A stretch of DNA of 60,000 nucleotides from Liolophura sinensis (GCF_032854445.1 NC_088295.1:20635385-20695384), one strand, 5' to 3'; shown: positions 35,709-49,945, numbered from the stretch's first letter. Numbers and translations: made by a program. The notes: generated from the sequence alone by a model not told the origin.

Positions 35709-38636
35709 TTTGCGACAATGCAAACATACTGACTTTCGGAAAGGTGCCTACATAACGTAATACGCTTCTCACCCTAAGACCACACATACGTGAACATTTT
35801 ATTACCATTCAGCTAAGATAACAAAGCTGGCCTTTATTTACAAACTAAATTACAGAACTTACCAGGTTTATCATTCAATAGTTATACAGTAACTCCACAT
35901 CTTTGTAAGTTTTTTGTTTTCTTTTTGTTGTGTTTTTTTTTTCTGTGGTTTAAATTTCAGTAACCAATTACTTGTAACATTATCATTAATAATCGAGTTA
36001 CTATTAATTATACTAGACCTTAATGAAAGATTGTGTCAGTTACTCATGAAATATGACAATAATGAGACAAAAATACACTTGCTGGGAGAAAAATCACTTT
36101 ATTACCTTCATTCAATGTTTTAAATATTCTCCCTGAAGTAGATTCTCCAGCGCTGGACTTTTCAAACTGCAAATAGATGGTTTAATGTCCACTGAAGCAA
36201 TTCCAATTGTTCAAAACGTCGAAAAATAAAAACTGTAGAATTTGGTGATCGAGCATCAGAATCATTGTCCTTGTGGCATCTTGACAGTAAATGTAGTTTA
36301 CACTCTAACATAGCATAAATACTGTATCTAGGAAGCATTTTGTGCGAAAATTAAGTCATTGGGGATCTCCTTTAAAAAACTCTATCTGTACATTAATTCA
36401 TTTACTTCAGTAATTTTTAGATGTGTCATTCATAAATTAAGTAAAAAGGTAAAATTGTGACGACCAAATTGGTAAATAGAAACATTCTTTTTAAATTCTC
36501 AAAACAGAACATCTAGCTGCACTAATGGCTACTTTACCAATAGGTACAGGATGCCACACTACGTCACGACAAATCAAACACTTCAGAGATAGAAAAATTA
36601 CATCAAATTTTGATTGGCTGATATTAAGCCAACCCAAATTATTCTTATTACTTCTTCTACACTTGCTTCAATACAATCTACACATTAACTTCATGACTTT
36701 TAATTTTTCTAAATACTACACCTCCGCATAGACATTTTTTCCAACAATTTGAAAAACATTTCTTCACTTAAAAATAAATGTTTGTGCGTTTTATTTCATT
36801 AAGTACATTTGTATGTAGTACCTTCATAGCTTCAAAAGTCACTAGTTACATGCATGAATGGGTACCTAACAAATTAAATGTGCACCTATTTATACTTCAA
36901 ACTAAATTTCTGAATGATCTACATTGCAAGAGGGTGTTATTACAGAACTCATGTACATGTCAAAATATGAGAAGTTGTCTCACTATGGATACAGAGACAG
37001 CGTGGGTCTAATGGCATCCGCCCCAGGGCTTGTGAGTGAGAGCAGCAAAAAAAAAAAAAAAAAACAGACAGAGAGGAGCTTGTGGGTGAGAGTTGACAGA
37101 GATAAGACAACTGGTTCAGGGTAAAATGCTGGATTAGACCACACACTAATCAAATTAGCAGGATTTAATCCTTCTCATCTGTGGACGGAATATGAATATC
37201 ATACACAGCAATATCAGAACACAAAAAAACAACCATTAACGTTCAACAGGTGCAGTGAGAGTTCTTTACACTTCTATATGTAGTGTGATCACCTTCACTA
37301 ATATGAGCTGAAAATAATGCCCTTCTCTCTTCTCAAAATCAATCTAAAATATGAAAAAACCAAACACTTAAACTTCTCTAAGCTGTCTGGCCCAAAACGC
37401 CTCTCCATAACCCAAAAATGGGGAAAAGTCCAGTTTCCATACCGACAGAAATTTACACACAGATGTGTATACCTGTCCCACCCAAGTTAACGCCTCAGTA
37501 CAATTCAGTTTATCACTCAGTCCACAAGCATCCCAACCACTAACAAGGAAGGGAATACCACAACAACGTCATAGAGCTTTATTTTTACACAATGCACATG
37601 TAAGGACCAAGGCACGTTTTTGAAACAGTATCCATCTAAGTGTACACAATATATCAGCATGTGAAAGGGTCAGCCAGGACTGGGTGAAAACCCTGAGATA
37701 CTGAATGAACTCTGACACAAAGCAATGAATTCCAAATAAATCCTCACCCCTAACATTCCATTACACATGTGTAACAAAATTCCGACCGTGTGACAAGTAT
37801 CCCATACTTTATAACACACCAGTTCATCAAGGTGAGATATTGCCTAAAACAATGGAATTTCTTGCGGTGAACTTTTTAAAAATGTGTCTGCTCCATGTTA
37901 ATTACTTGTCAGTTTTTGGACCTAGGTCTAGACACTGACACAATATATCAGCCTGTTAACTGGGGGAAATTAGGAAAACAATGGCTCAGATTTCAGCATT
38001 GGCAAGAACCTATCCAGGACACAATCTGCCCTGTCCCAACAAAACACACCTCAGACATCACTGCAGGTACAATGGAACTGAAGGGGTCTATAATAATCAA
38101 ATCGTAGTCAAAACATGTGTGCAGCTTTGAACAAATACATACATAAATATATATGGGATAACTTTTATTTTGTATTGGTTTTGTTATTTTTTCCAATAAA
38201 TCGAACTTAAAAGAACAAACTAATATTTAACATGGTAACAAGCACTTATGTCCCCAAATCATCCCCAGAAAGACCCTCAAGTCTTTGATGTTTGCAGAAA
38301 CAAGTTGTTGAGAGTAAACCTCACAAAGAGAATTAAAACCTCTGATACTCACAGAGTCAGATTTCTATGCATTAACATTATGCATTAGTACGTGTCTAGT
38401 ACATGACAGCAGACTTGTATGGTAAGGACATCAAATAGCACTTTAAATTGAAATGATTGGACTTGCCTTTGGACTGTAAACTACAAGCAATATGTATTTT
38501 CTGCATTGTGGAGCAGAAGTTAATATAATCTTATTGATATCTATCAATCATTTACTAAAGTTTATTGATCATTTACTGATATCAAATATCATGCTCTATT
38601 GACATGGATAAATAAATCAGATTCTGCAATGATAAT
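35709..38636. other. Non-coding interval
   Basis: Includes the motif at 36131-36236 and an 18-A run at 37047-37064 flanked by similar gcttgtgagtgagag and gcttgtgggtgagag (37028, 37078). No gene recognised. Confidence 0.5.
36131..36236 (+). other. Possible Penelope-like element relic (ctgaag...aaacgtc motif)
   Basis: cactgaagcaattccaattg, ttcaaaacgtcgaaaaataa resembles the CTGAAG...GAAACGTCGAAAAATAAAA motif of many repetitive elements, some of them Penelope-like retroelements carrying hammerhead-type ribozymes (family knowledge). Here the core is altered (ctgaagc). Upstream is a 12-bp palindrome tccagcgctgga. Assignment is tentative. Confidence 0.3.
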
Positions 38637-38785
38637 ATTTATTTATTTATTGGATAAGTGTTTCAGACCGTACTCAAGAACATTTCACTTCTATGATGGT
38701 GGCCAGCATTATGGTGGGAGGACACTACACAGAGCCTGAGGAAACCCACAACCATCCGCAGGTTGCTGCCAGACCTTCACACGTA
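38637..38785 (-). mobile_element. SINE family A, 5'-truncated
   Basis: TTTA tail, then ggataagtgtttcagaccgt, actcaagaacatttcact, ggccagcattatggtgggag, accatccgcaggttgctgcc and agaccttcacacgta; the head is absent. A duplication could not be told from the A/T-rich tail. Confidence 0.88.
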
Positions 38786-39078
38786 CTGTCAGCAATATAA
38801 ATAATTCCAAATAGCTAGTCTGACAAATGTTTCTCAGATCTCATCACTTTTTGATTAGTTTTCAATGTTGATGTTTCCTATAATAATGGTGAAATAATTA
38901 TCCCTATTAATTGTCAAAGCTTTCTGTCCAGAAAGCTCTCTTCTTCCAGCCTACCTTGAGACTACAGTGACCTGACACATCAACAACTTCACATTTTATG
39001 TTCATGTCCATCACTGTTAGACATATACATGAGGTAACACAACTGATTTCTCCACATGTTGATGGTTTGTCTGTGATT

Positions 39079-39687
39079 GTATCTCTACAGGTTTGTCCTG
39101 TACCTGACAATGTGTGCTGGGAATATCCAGGATTTGCCTAAATCTCTTCACATCACTGTGTAAATGTATCTCTACAGGTTTGCCCTGTACCTGACAATGT
39201 GTGCTGGGAATATCCAGGGTTTGTCTAAAACTCTTCACATCACTGTGTAAATGTATCTCTACAGGTTTGCCCTGTACCTGACAATGTGTGCTGGGAATAT
39301 CCAGGATTTGCCTAAAACTCTTCACATCACTGTGTAAATGTATCTCTACAGGTTTGCCCTGTACCTGACAATGTGTGCTGGGAATATCCAGGGTTTCCCT
39401 AAAACTCTTCACATCACTGTGTAAATGTATCTCTACAGGTTTGCCCTGTACCTGACAATGTGTGCTGGGAATATCCAGGATTTGCCTAAAACTCTTCACA
39501 TCACTGTGTAAATGTATCTCTACAGGTTTGTCCTGTACCTGACAATGTGTGCTGGGAATATCCAGGGTTTCCCTAAAACTCTTCACATCACTGTGTAAAT
39601 GTATCTCTACAGGTTTGCCCTGTACCTGACAATGTGTGCTGGGAATATCCAGGGTTTCCCTAAAACTCTTCACATCACTGTGTAAAT
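39079..39687. repeat. 87-bp minisatellite, exactly 7 copies
   Basis: Unit tgtatctctacaggtttgcc, ctgtacctgacaatgtgtgc, tgggaatatccaggatttgc, ctaaaactcttcacatcact, gtgtaaa; 609 bp = 7 x 87 without indels. On the minus strand it is open throughout as 29-residue units (HLHSDVKSF, LDIPSTHCQVQ, KPVEI) in a 237-residue frame (39017-39730). Differences between units mostly change the residue (E/Q, T/I, G/D), giving no sign of purifying selection, so I call it a repeat and not a gene. Confidence 0.93.
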
Positions 39688-42075
39688 GAACTACATGTAT
39701 TATATAGGGTAGAACTCCAATTTTATGCATTAAAAAAAACCAATCATCTTTCGAAAATTCAACTGGACAATCTTTTTATTGATTTTGATAAATCAGTCAG
39801 CAATACCAATATGTGAATTAATGATATCCAAAATCAACCCTTGTAATTGTTTATTTTCACTGATAAATTAATTTGGTGCCTCCTATCATTATTAAATATG
39901 TATAGTGCTCACTCCAACAAGTTTCCACAATAACAGAATCACAATATATGTACACATCTCCAAAACATTCCCTTCCACCTCTAGAATGACTGATTGCCCA
40001 CTCTCAAACCTTGAGTCCCAAGCAGTATTTCCCTGATATCACAGCATTTTGTCGTTCTGCAAATGCTGAAGTGCACACCCTTTACAGTTTACTACTAGAA
40101 TATAAGTGCACAGTTTTCTAAACCTAACCCAGGCCTGCAAGACATGTAACACACGTGTATGAAACTGGTATAACCATTCCAGCCAGTTTCAAACAAGTTA
40201 TGGCACTAGATGCAAACTTGATGACATCCTTTCACTGCAGATGCTATCTGAACCTGTAAGCATGTGCCCTAAAAATAACAATGAAAAGGCTGAAAAAGCT
40301 TTGACACAAATAAGAAAGTGTTACAGGAAGAGTAGGTCTATATTTAGCGACTTGGTGCTATTTTAAGCCTGCTGGTATTAGACATTTCTCTGGATGGGTT
40401 GGTCTGTGAAGGTATGGTACATGGTACCACAGGGTCATGGCTAACCACCTGTAGAATTCCTCCCTTTTATCCCTGCCAACAAGAACAAGCAAACAACTGC
40501 TTGTATAGGTGCAGGAACAAACCAGTGCCAACTTAAATCCACCAACTTTAGTTCTCATGTATATGTGCTTATAACAATAATACCTGCCTAAAAAATCCAA
40601 ACGTTTTTACACTTTTTGTACTTACACATATATATACCTGCATGCTCCAAATTATTCCTCTAGTTTTACCATTTTTTGAAATGTTACCTTTGGTGGTATT
40701 ACTAATGGTCCAGAAGTAACTCCAAAAGAAATTTTCTCCAGGCATGCTGATTTACTGAATGACAGAACTTTGTAAAACTAATGAAAAAGCTCTTGCTAGT
40801 GAGGTATTTCTGTCACTCTGATCATGACAATCACACAGTCGGGTCTTGTATCTCAAAAATTGTAGAGAAAGTAAAAATTCTCCACAAAATCCTGAGATAA
40901 GGCCAATTAACATTTGTGAATGTTCTGACAATTAATCCATACACAGTATGCAGGGTGACATCAAACTACCCTGATGTTGCCAAGACAGTTTACTCATCAC
41001 CCTAAATTCACACAAAAGACAAACAAAGTCATGTAAATTAAGTCACCTTTACTTTTTCAAGAACATACATAATGATTTACAATGTACAAACTAATGATAC
41101 TGATAATAAAATAAATTGAATTTCTTTTACTTCATGCATCTGACATTCAAAGTACATTTACACTGCAATTAAAACATACCGAGAGAGGTACTTATAATTC
41201 AAGAGCAAGACTAGCATGTAATACCCAGCACACTGTGTAGTCCTGAATTAATACAATACATAATTAATGCATACCAGTCAAACAAGTACACAACTCTAAA
41301 GCATCATCAAGACAGTTAATGATATGGAATGTTGCATACTGATATGCATATATAGATGTATATATTTGTTTGGGTATATATGCATGACACTTCAATAAAT
41401 TACTAGTATGCACTAAAGTTATATCAAAAAGTAACATATGTTTAGGTACTTCAACCATAGAATCTATGTTTCCAACTAGATGTTTTACTTCATAAATGCT
41501 CCTTTGCATCTTAACTAAAAAAATAAATAAATAAACAACTAGAAATTTTTTCTAAATTCATTTATTACACATTTAAGTTGGTAAATGTAGTTTCTCATAT
41601 CATTATAGTATTCAAAATCCACAAAATATGATCAAAAGCTATTTGTCCACATTTCCAACAAGGATATAACCCAATGGCCTAAAATGAAACATGAATTTTC
41701 ATTTACAAGATAAAAAAACAATACATGTATATTTAGAATTACACAATATTAGCACAGTATCAAATTTACAAGACCAATCAATCAAGACCAACTATAATTT
41801 ATGAGCTGAAAACTGTCAGTATGTTGCATGGACAATATACTCCACACCAGTACTGTCTTAAAAATATTTCATCAATGACTTACTGACAACCATTTTCTAT
41901 GACCATTCTAATTCAGCAGTTAAAACACATATCAAATGTACCTCAGTAACATTCTGTTTGTGAATTTATCACACAAATATACACTACAGTGAGAGATGCT
42001 CCAGGTTTTATTTGAGTCATCTTTACACTGCTCATTCTCTACTACCGTACAGTGAAGGTTGTATCTTGATAAATT

Positions 42076-42112
42076 CTTGCAATCTTCACTTGCAATCACA
42101 CTTGCAATCTTT
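42076..42112. repeat. ~13-bp triplication
   Basis: cttgcaatct / cttgcaatca / cttgcaatct separated by tca or ca; a short local tandem repeat. Confidence 0.75.
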
Positions 42113-45100
42113 TTCACACATCTTAAATATGTCCTAATATGTCCTAAAATCACCCACATGAATGGCATGTAATGCAGTTACACAAATGTACATAGTACAG
42201 ACAGGACACCAGAAAAAGACACAGGAATTTAGGTCTTGGAATTTGTGCAGGTAAAACAGAGGACAATAATCATGGTCAGAACATAAATATTTGTAAATAT
42301 CTGTGCATTGGCAAGGCTCAATTAACAAAGGTGGTCTGTCACAAGAAAGATAATTACTAGGCCTTAACAACAAATAACTCAAGGACCTTCTCAAACACAA
42401 TTTAATTATACAAAAACTTAATATTTGTTCATATCTCTTTTAACAAAGAAGAGCTTAACGAGTCATCGAAGCTAATTACATGTATTTCACACAGCCCTTC
42501 ATACATTTGGCAGGGCACTGGGCTAAGTTTTATGGGAAGGATCCAAATGTCCCAAATGAAGAGGAGGATTGTACAGACATTACAGATGGAAAGTGAAACA
42601 CAAGTTTCTGTCTAGACACTATCAGTATGAGTCCTTTTACAAGGAACATGTTTGTTTACTTCTTACTGACACATTTCATTTATCTCTCATTGAACCTGCT
42701 TAGACATGCTAGGTGTGGGCCAAGTTTTATACTGAGCGTTTCACACCAATTTACCAAGAAGCCGTCTGATCTCCAATATCATACTCTGGCAGTACTGGTA
42801 AATCAGGTGGAAGTGTCCACTTTTGACAGGTGCTGCAATTTGCCTGGAGTAATTGGTAATAGGGAGAGAGTAAGTGAGAAAGAGCAGGATGGTAGGGTGG
42901 AGAGGTGGTGATACACAGTGCTCTGTTCCCTGCTGGTTGGTTTTACACAGTTCAGTATCTCCACTAAAGGAACATAACCCAGTTCCAATCATCAACCTCT
43001 GCAGGTAGCTGAGCTAGCTGTTTACAGGGCCCTGCCTGGACTTGTGCCTTGGTACATTTGGTACAAGGGCAACCAGATTGGAGTATGTATGTCAATGGGT
43101 CAAAACACACAAGTGTCCAGGGTTGAATCATTTCTGTTGAATACATTATTTATAGCCTGAGCACATATACAGTATACTGTAAAGCTGGAGTTAGTAGGTA
43201 CTGAGGCATATACACATGCAGCACAAAAATCTTCCAGAAAAACTTCACACACCTTGAAGGTTTACTTATCAATAACATATGTCCCACATGGTCCTTTTAA
43301 CATCAATTTAATTCAAAATCCAGATTTCACTCTGGAATGTCTTAAGCTATGTATTAAGAAAGATTTGTGCCAAAAGAAGCTGAAGCTGTCAAGATTTACT
43401 TCACAGGCCATTCCTTGGTTTCTATGACAAAGACATCCTATAACTGGTGATTTCTATGCATTACTATAGAATATATTTGGTATTTGCTTATTACTTTTGC
43501 GTATTTCCTCAAATACCCTTATTCCTCAATTTTTTTTGCATATGAAAGAGTAACGTTCAGGGCAATTTATGCACATTTTTAATTTAATTTTGTAGACAAA
43601 CCTATACTGATTAGATTGTATAATTTTATCAGTCAACACAGAATAATTCCTTCAGACTATCCTTGAATGAACACCTTTCAAACATGCGAAAGATTGAAGA
43701 ATTACAGTACTTGAATTTTGTTCGTCAGGGTCTGAATATATGACACAACCATATTGAAATCAGAGATCTCTGAGATGACTTTCAGAAAATATAGATCTAT
43801 ACTCTGCCATTCAGTTACCGGAAAGTTGGTGTGCTTTACTGAAGAAGTCAAAGTTACATGCTTTAATATAGGTTACCTTTAACCTGAGGTAATTGTGACT
43901 TTTGTCTTACCTAGTTACTCTTGAATTATGATCAAAAACCATAATGCCGCAATTAACACAATTGTAATTGGCGTATCAATAGGAGCAAAATTTCATTAAA
44001 TGCCATTTTCGATTCCAAAAGGCTTGACATGGACCAAAATAAACACAAATTTCTTAAAGTTGTGGATTAAAAAAATATAACATGTTTTGGAGTCTTAAAC
44101 TTGACATAATAATGACCAGAAGCAACAAATAGCAACTATTATGAGGGAAAATATCGAAATATATCTGAATTTAGAGACAAGCAGCCCAGTCCATCCTTAC
44201 AGCATACACAGTCACACAATACCAACAAGGTGGTTTGTGAAATCCAGATGGACCTGGATATAAGGTTAAATTAGAGTTAACGGCAACAGTCTAGTCTATA
44301 TTATCTAAGGACGATGGAATCATATGAATTCCGAATTCCGAAACTTTAAGGACACAAGAAATTTTTTTTTAATGGCTTCCAGCATAGACACCTTGTGGAG
44401 AGTGCAGGCAACAGAACAAATTTCCAGGATAGTTAATGTAATGGTTCAGAGCAGATGATGTTGCAGATAATTTGGAAACAGCCAAACATTTATCTATTTC
44501 AGAGTAATCTCTCATGGCAGTGATGTTAACCTCACAGTTATAATTAAATACAACATAAAAATACATAAATAGTAACTTGACACTACTTGATGTTGTATGC
44601 TCACATTATATAAAAAGTTAACCTGATGCTGATGACCACACATGTACTTGAAAACATCAGTCAACAGCAAGTAAAACAATGGCAAACATAACCAATCTTT
44701 ACATACAGCGTAACAATGCTAAAATCAACAATACTTTCAATATAACCAGAGTAAGTAAACATATTTCTAAAATATTTTTCAAAGAAAATAAATTTAAATG
44801 TATCAAAATTCAAGATAATTTGAACATTAGGCCTACATGTGTTGATCATCATAATGCAGAATTATATGCTTCACAATTAAGTGCAGAATTTGTGCTCTCC
44901 ACACAAATTACCTGAACACAATCACTGATTTATTACCGATATTTCCCCCGCATGTACATTTGGCATGTTTACGAGTTGTCGCCCGGGTATCACAGCTAAC
45001 ATCACCCAAATTTCAAATCTAGAACAAAAAGAATGTACAAGTCAAATTGTAGACAGGTTCGAGCCTCCCATTCTGTCCACATTATTCACAAACCACTCGT

Positions 45101-45689
45101 AAGCCTGCATGCAATGTACAATAGAGAACATACTTCCTATCATTCTCAGGAAAATTAGCCCTGCAGTATGCTTCAAGAAAACATATGGAAAAGTACTCAC
45201 ACTTACTACCAATAAATGATGTAGTGTTATTCACGCATGTAGTTTACATAGGTTTAATACAGAATGCACACAAAAATTTTTGATGGTGTCTCACTGAAAA
45301 ATAGTGACCTATGTAGAAAATAAACTGGTTTATTGAAAACTGGAACTGAATCAAAAGTATTATAGGAAATATTTTTTCTTTTTTTCACTTTAGGATTGGT
45401 CCTGTACATCAGGATTAATGATCAAGTCAGCATTTAGATTTTTGTTCATCTGTACATGTGCCTACTTGTACGTTGTTTTATAAGATCACATGACATACTT
45501 TCCATGTAAAATATAAAGTGATATTCAGCAACCAATTAGAAACAATAATGAATATAAGCAGCAGATAAAAGCACTACATACAAGTATGACACATCATTCC
45601 AGTATTAGCTGAAGAGAATATGATATTAGAGCTAAAGGCCTAAAAATAAGGAATGTGAATATGCATGGAGGAACATTTTAAGACAAGAA

Positions 45690-45960
45690 TAACAGATGTA
45701 GGAACTGAGAGACACAAGAGAGAGAGCCACAATCAACAAGACAAAGCCAACATACAACAAGCATTACAAAGATACATGTACAACCAGCACAGAAGACAAA
45801 GGTACACCAATCAGAGCAGACAACTGGCAAGACACAGAAATGCACAACCAGCATGACGGACAAAGTGTACAAGGAACAAGACAATCAAAGGAACAACAAG
45901 CAAGGATTACAACTAGCATGATTGGCTGATGAGTAGCACAAGACAATAAAGATCCAGCAC
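45690..45960. repeat. Degenerate AC-rich repeat, ~64-bp period
   Basis: caaccagcacagaagacaaa (45781), caaccagcatgacggacaaa (45845) and caactagcatgattgg (45910) mark units about 64-65 bp apart in a strand-asymmetric, pyrimidine-poor stretch. Confidence 0.55.
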
Positions 45961-46369
45961 ATTACCAAGGCTGTACACTGACATGCTATATACAAGTACT
46001 TGATAAATGTATTTCATATCATAAACATGTACACCAGAGAAGTTCTCCGACTGCATCAACTGCCAAATGCATTATCTTACACTTTATAAACTGACCATAA
46101 ATTTATCAGTAAAGCACTTCACTAAGGAACAATTTACAAGTGTGGTAATTCAATTGTTCCCAATTAGCGTTATTAATGGAAAATTATCTCGAACTGGTGC
46201 AGATGCTTCAAATCTGTCATCTAGTGTTTCACCAATCTAGTGTTGCATGGGATGAGTAATATACATTTTTTCTTGTCTGGACATAACTTTTAAAGGCCAA
46301 AAATTCATTTCCAGACTGGAATGAGTTTAGCAAAGGAATTACAATTCAGACATATGAGCTTGACTTTTA

Positions 46370-46690
46370 GTGAGTGAGTGTTTGGGGTTTAACGTTGTAC
46401 TTTTTTCAGTCATATGACAACGAAGGAATCCTTAGAGTGCATGTAATGTGCCTCCTTGTTGCAGGACGAATTTCCACCACTCTTTTATCTAGTGCTGCTT
46501 CACTGAGGCGCCTTACCGAAGGCAAGTAAGCTGCCCCGCCCGGGCCAATATACTGATACCGGTTAACCAGTCGTTGCACTATCCCCTTCATGCTGAACGC
46601 CAAGTGAGGAAGCTGTCACTCGAGGATTGACCCTGGATCTACCCCTCCCAAAGCGGACGGTCTACCAACTGTGCTAGCTGGGGCAGGTAT
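46370..46690 (-). mobile_element. SINE family B, full length, 11-bp TSD
   Basis: Best-preserved family-B copy. Minus-strand head: cccagctagcacagttggta (A box) and agggtcaatcctcg (B box-like). The body is as in other copies, with a TCACTCAC-type tail. Perfect duplications cttgactttta lie at 46359-46369 and 46691-46701, defining both ends. Open frames across it are not genes. Confidence 0.94.
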
Positions 46691-46928
46691 CTTGACTTTT
46701 ACTTTCAATTTTAAAAAATGAATGTAGGAGTATGTTTATTGATTTTTGTGGTATTTTCACACCCTACAAAAGTCCATGAAAAACATGCACTTGTATGCCG
46801 CTAGCTAGGTCTCCAAATTTTTCAGACAACAAATACACAAGAGCTTTCAGCCTGAACATCATACATGCCTCTCTTTCAGTTCCAGATATCCTAAACATTT
46901 TGCACTAAAGTCATTACAATTGCAATTA

Positions 46929-47046
46929 TTTGTTTATTTATTTGACTGCTGTTTTATGCCGTACTCAAGAATATTTCAGTTATACGACGATGGCCAGCAT
47001 TATAGTGGGTGGAACTCATAGCGACGGCATTGCTGAGGTTTCCTGG
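46929..47046 (-). mobile_element. SINE family A with internal deletion, long TSD
   Basis: The 3' part (gactgctgttttatgccgta...ggccagcattatagtgggtg) joins directly to part of the head (ctcatagcgacggcattgctga...tttcctgggtca); about 110 bp of middle are missing. The flanks share gtcattacaattgcaatta at 46910-46928 and 47047-47065. Part of it (gtcatta) also belongs to the SINE head, so the true duplication may be shorter than 19 bp. Confidence 0.88.
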
Positions 47047-48088
47047 GTCATTACAATTGCAATTACAACATGGAGCAACCACACTCACAATGGATAATCT
47101 TTAGCAACTGCATCAGACCTTTCAACTATTTCAGGACATTCCAGATTGACATGTAGAACAAACTGTTCACAGAAGGCTACTTTATAGTCTAAGCCTCTCT
47201 GTACAGCATGTGCTAAAGACCACAGGATATCTGGTACGGTGGGACAACCTGCTCTCCCACCCTCCCATACACTGCTTATAGGTCACTGTGCTGCTCAACA
47301 CGATTTCAATACACCAAAATAAGATAATTGCTATATCCTGTTAGCATGTGATTACCCTAGAATGATGATGGTTGAATCACTGCATGACAAATGTCAAGCA
47401 AAATTGCCAGGCCCCCTAATCTTTAAATTCTACCCATGGAGGCTGTAGGTATAATGAATGTTCTGTATGGACTTAGACCATGACTCTCAGCACTGTGCCA
47501 AATCTAGCACAACTGTCATGGCTGACCAGCACAAAACCTTGAGGATCACATATAACTGGGGTGATCAAGCCATTGAAGCTGCATACTATGTGATGTATGT
47601 ATGTGTGTTTTGCATAAAACAGACTTGCTTACTGGTCATACTGATACACTGAAGATAAATCTAAAGCTGTCTATATAAAAAGTTGTTCACTATAGCACAT
47701 GTTCACACTGCATATACCTTTCCCTCAAAATAAAGCATCTTACTTCAGCAGGTTTAATCAAAAGCTGAATTATAACCACAAGAAGTACAACACTGTGTTG
47801 ACTATTTTACCATTAACATTTTAGTCAAGACTAAAAGTGAATCCCTCATTACACAAACAGTCAAAGTAAGTCTTGATCCTGTTCAGCTTAGACATCTGTC
47901 ATATAAAGTTTCCCAGGTGAACATGCACGTAGTTTAAAAACACAATAATCAAAGCTTTATGAATTACAGCAAATTTGTACAGAAGAGCTCACAAACTCAT
48001 CTTTAGGTAAGTAAGGATGAAAAATAGAATTACGGTGGGTAGTCACCATCAAATATGTATGTCCTAAAATACGGTCACAAATTTATCG

Positions 48089-48160
48089 TGAGTGAGTGAG
48101 TGATTGGGGTTTAACATCGTGCTCAACAGTTTTTCCGTCATATGACCACGACAAAAGAAT
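48089..48160 (-). mobile_element. SINE family B, 3' fragment
   Basis: gtgagtgagtgagtgattgg, ggtttaacatcgtgctcaac, agtttttccgtcatatgacc: the family-B tail and 3' domain only, truncated after about 70 bp. Confidence 0.85.
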
Positions 48161-49870
48161 ACCAAATAGTACTAAATATATACTGTCGCAGATATCGTTT
48201 GTTCAACTATAGCAAAAGGGTTTGCACAATGTACCCCTGACAATAAACATTACTCAACTTTAGTAGTTTGCAAACTTTCCCAGATGGTGGTAGAATTAAG
48301 TACAGAAATATACATAATGAATATACAATGTATTGTAATTATGAGTGTTTTGGTGTATCTTCTATTGACAGTAAGCATAAAGAAACAACCACCTGCTGTA
48401 GCTCATCTTTCAGGAGCCGTTGGCTCTAATGCTAGAAACACTTGTGTATGTGCTGTGTGTACGCTTAACAGTGGGGGGTACACCAGCCAGGAATGGTTCA
48501 GGCCTGAAAATAAACCCAGACATACCAGGTTATGTAATATCTCTGCAAATACATGTCTGAGGAGGTACAGATTGTTGTCTAGAGGCCTATCTGAACCAGT
48601 CCACCCTCTAACAATTACTGGCTGTAGTACCCAAAGCACAAACACACAACACTACAGCACCAAAACTGTCAAGTACAGCAGAACTGCACCCAAGAACATC
48701 ATAAACTGTGATGAAAGCCAGATTAGGGCAAAGATAACTATGGCAGCAACTGTCCTCACAGTTAGTATAGAGTTTTGGTTCATGGACAGCAAAACTGGGC
48801 CACACCTTAAGTTTGCAACAGATTGTAGGTCTGTGGGACTCCCACAGGAAAATAGGGTATACAGCTGGAGTCCCCAGTCATCAGAAGAAATATCAAATGA
48901 CCCTCATACAAATCACATACTTGACGCAGCCAACAGAACAGGCACTGTCTAAATTTAATCCCCTCTTTCAAACCAAATCATATCAGGTACTAGAGGAAGT
49001 TCTAAAATAGCCATTTAATCACTAGTCACAGACAAACTAGACCAGTTTCTGGTGCCCTAAAGTAATTGGCCATTAGACAGCTTGAAGATAGAGTGCAGCC
49101 TTTAAACTATTCCCACAGACTCTGAGTAGAAAACCACTGGAGAAAGTGAGTCCCGATGTACTCATGAATGGACACCTACAACTAGTATTACTCTCAATAT
49201 AAGCTGCCCACGCAAAAGCATAACCCATCACATACCGCAAGCTGAAACATGTACAATTATAACGGGACTCAAATTTCAAAACTTACTGCACCCATCCCTC
49301 AAATGAATAATTCTTTTAGTTGCACATTGTGGAGACTACAAAGATGTTCTACACGATAATACATGGGGACCATGTAAGTGAGGCAGTGTTTTGGATGACA
49401 CAGTTATACACTGTGCCAGTTGCACATTTTAGTTGCAAGTGTTATATACATGTAGTAACGATGCTTTCTATCAGGTTCAGGAAGCGGCCATGGCAATTGG
49501 CCAGAATTCATGCAACCTTCTGCAGGTAACGGCATTCTTGCACTCTGCAGAGCCTTGACATAGTACAACCTTAAACGAAAACCACTGCACATGTATACTG
49601 GTATTTGTACTGGTGTCAGGAGCTAACTGGAAAAGGTTATAGCATCATTTTCAAAACCTTGTCAAGCATTTTCCCAACCTGCTCATTCCTCATCTACTGA
49701 GAAAAATTATCTTATTCATTCAATCCTTAATTACACAAGTATATTTTCAAACAACCATATTTCCAGGAAAGCTAACTCTTAAATCATCAAACCTATCCTC
49801 AAAATCTGAAAGATTTTATGACATCTATATCGAAACTCTGCTGATGGTGACCCAAGAAAATATTTGGTTT

Positions 49871-49945
49871 TCTTATTTGATTGTTGTTTAATGCAATACA
49901 CAAAAATATATAACTGCACCAAGAAGCTCTCGATGTCTGCCAGTC
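49871..49945 (-). mobile_element. Possible decayed SINE family A tail
   Basis: ttatttgattgttgtttaatgc...tacacaaaaatatataactgc is weakly similar to the reverse complement of the SINE-A 3' end. The match is short and decayed. Confidence 0.35.

Larger units (their letters stand above)
39688..46358. other. Long A+T-rich non-coding interval
   Basis: Except for short repeats near 42.1 and 45.8 kb, no repeat family, exon or RNA gene was recognised. Confidence 0.5.

Noticed and set aside
37028-37092. Poly(A) run with similar flanks as a processed insertion
   Set aside because: The flanks are imperfect and the poly(A) is not at the end of an identifiable inserted sequence.
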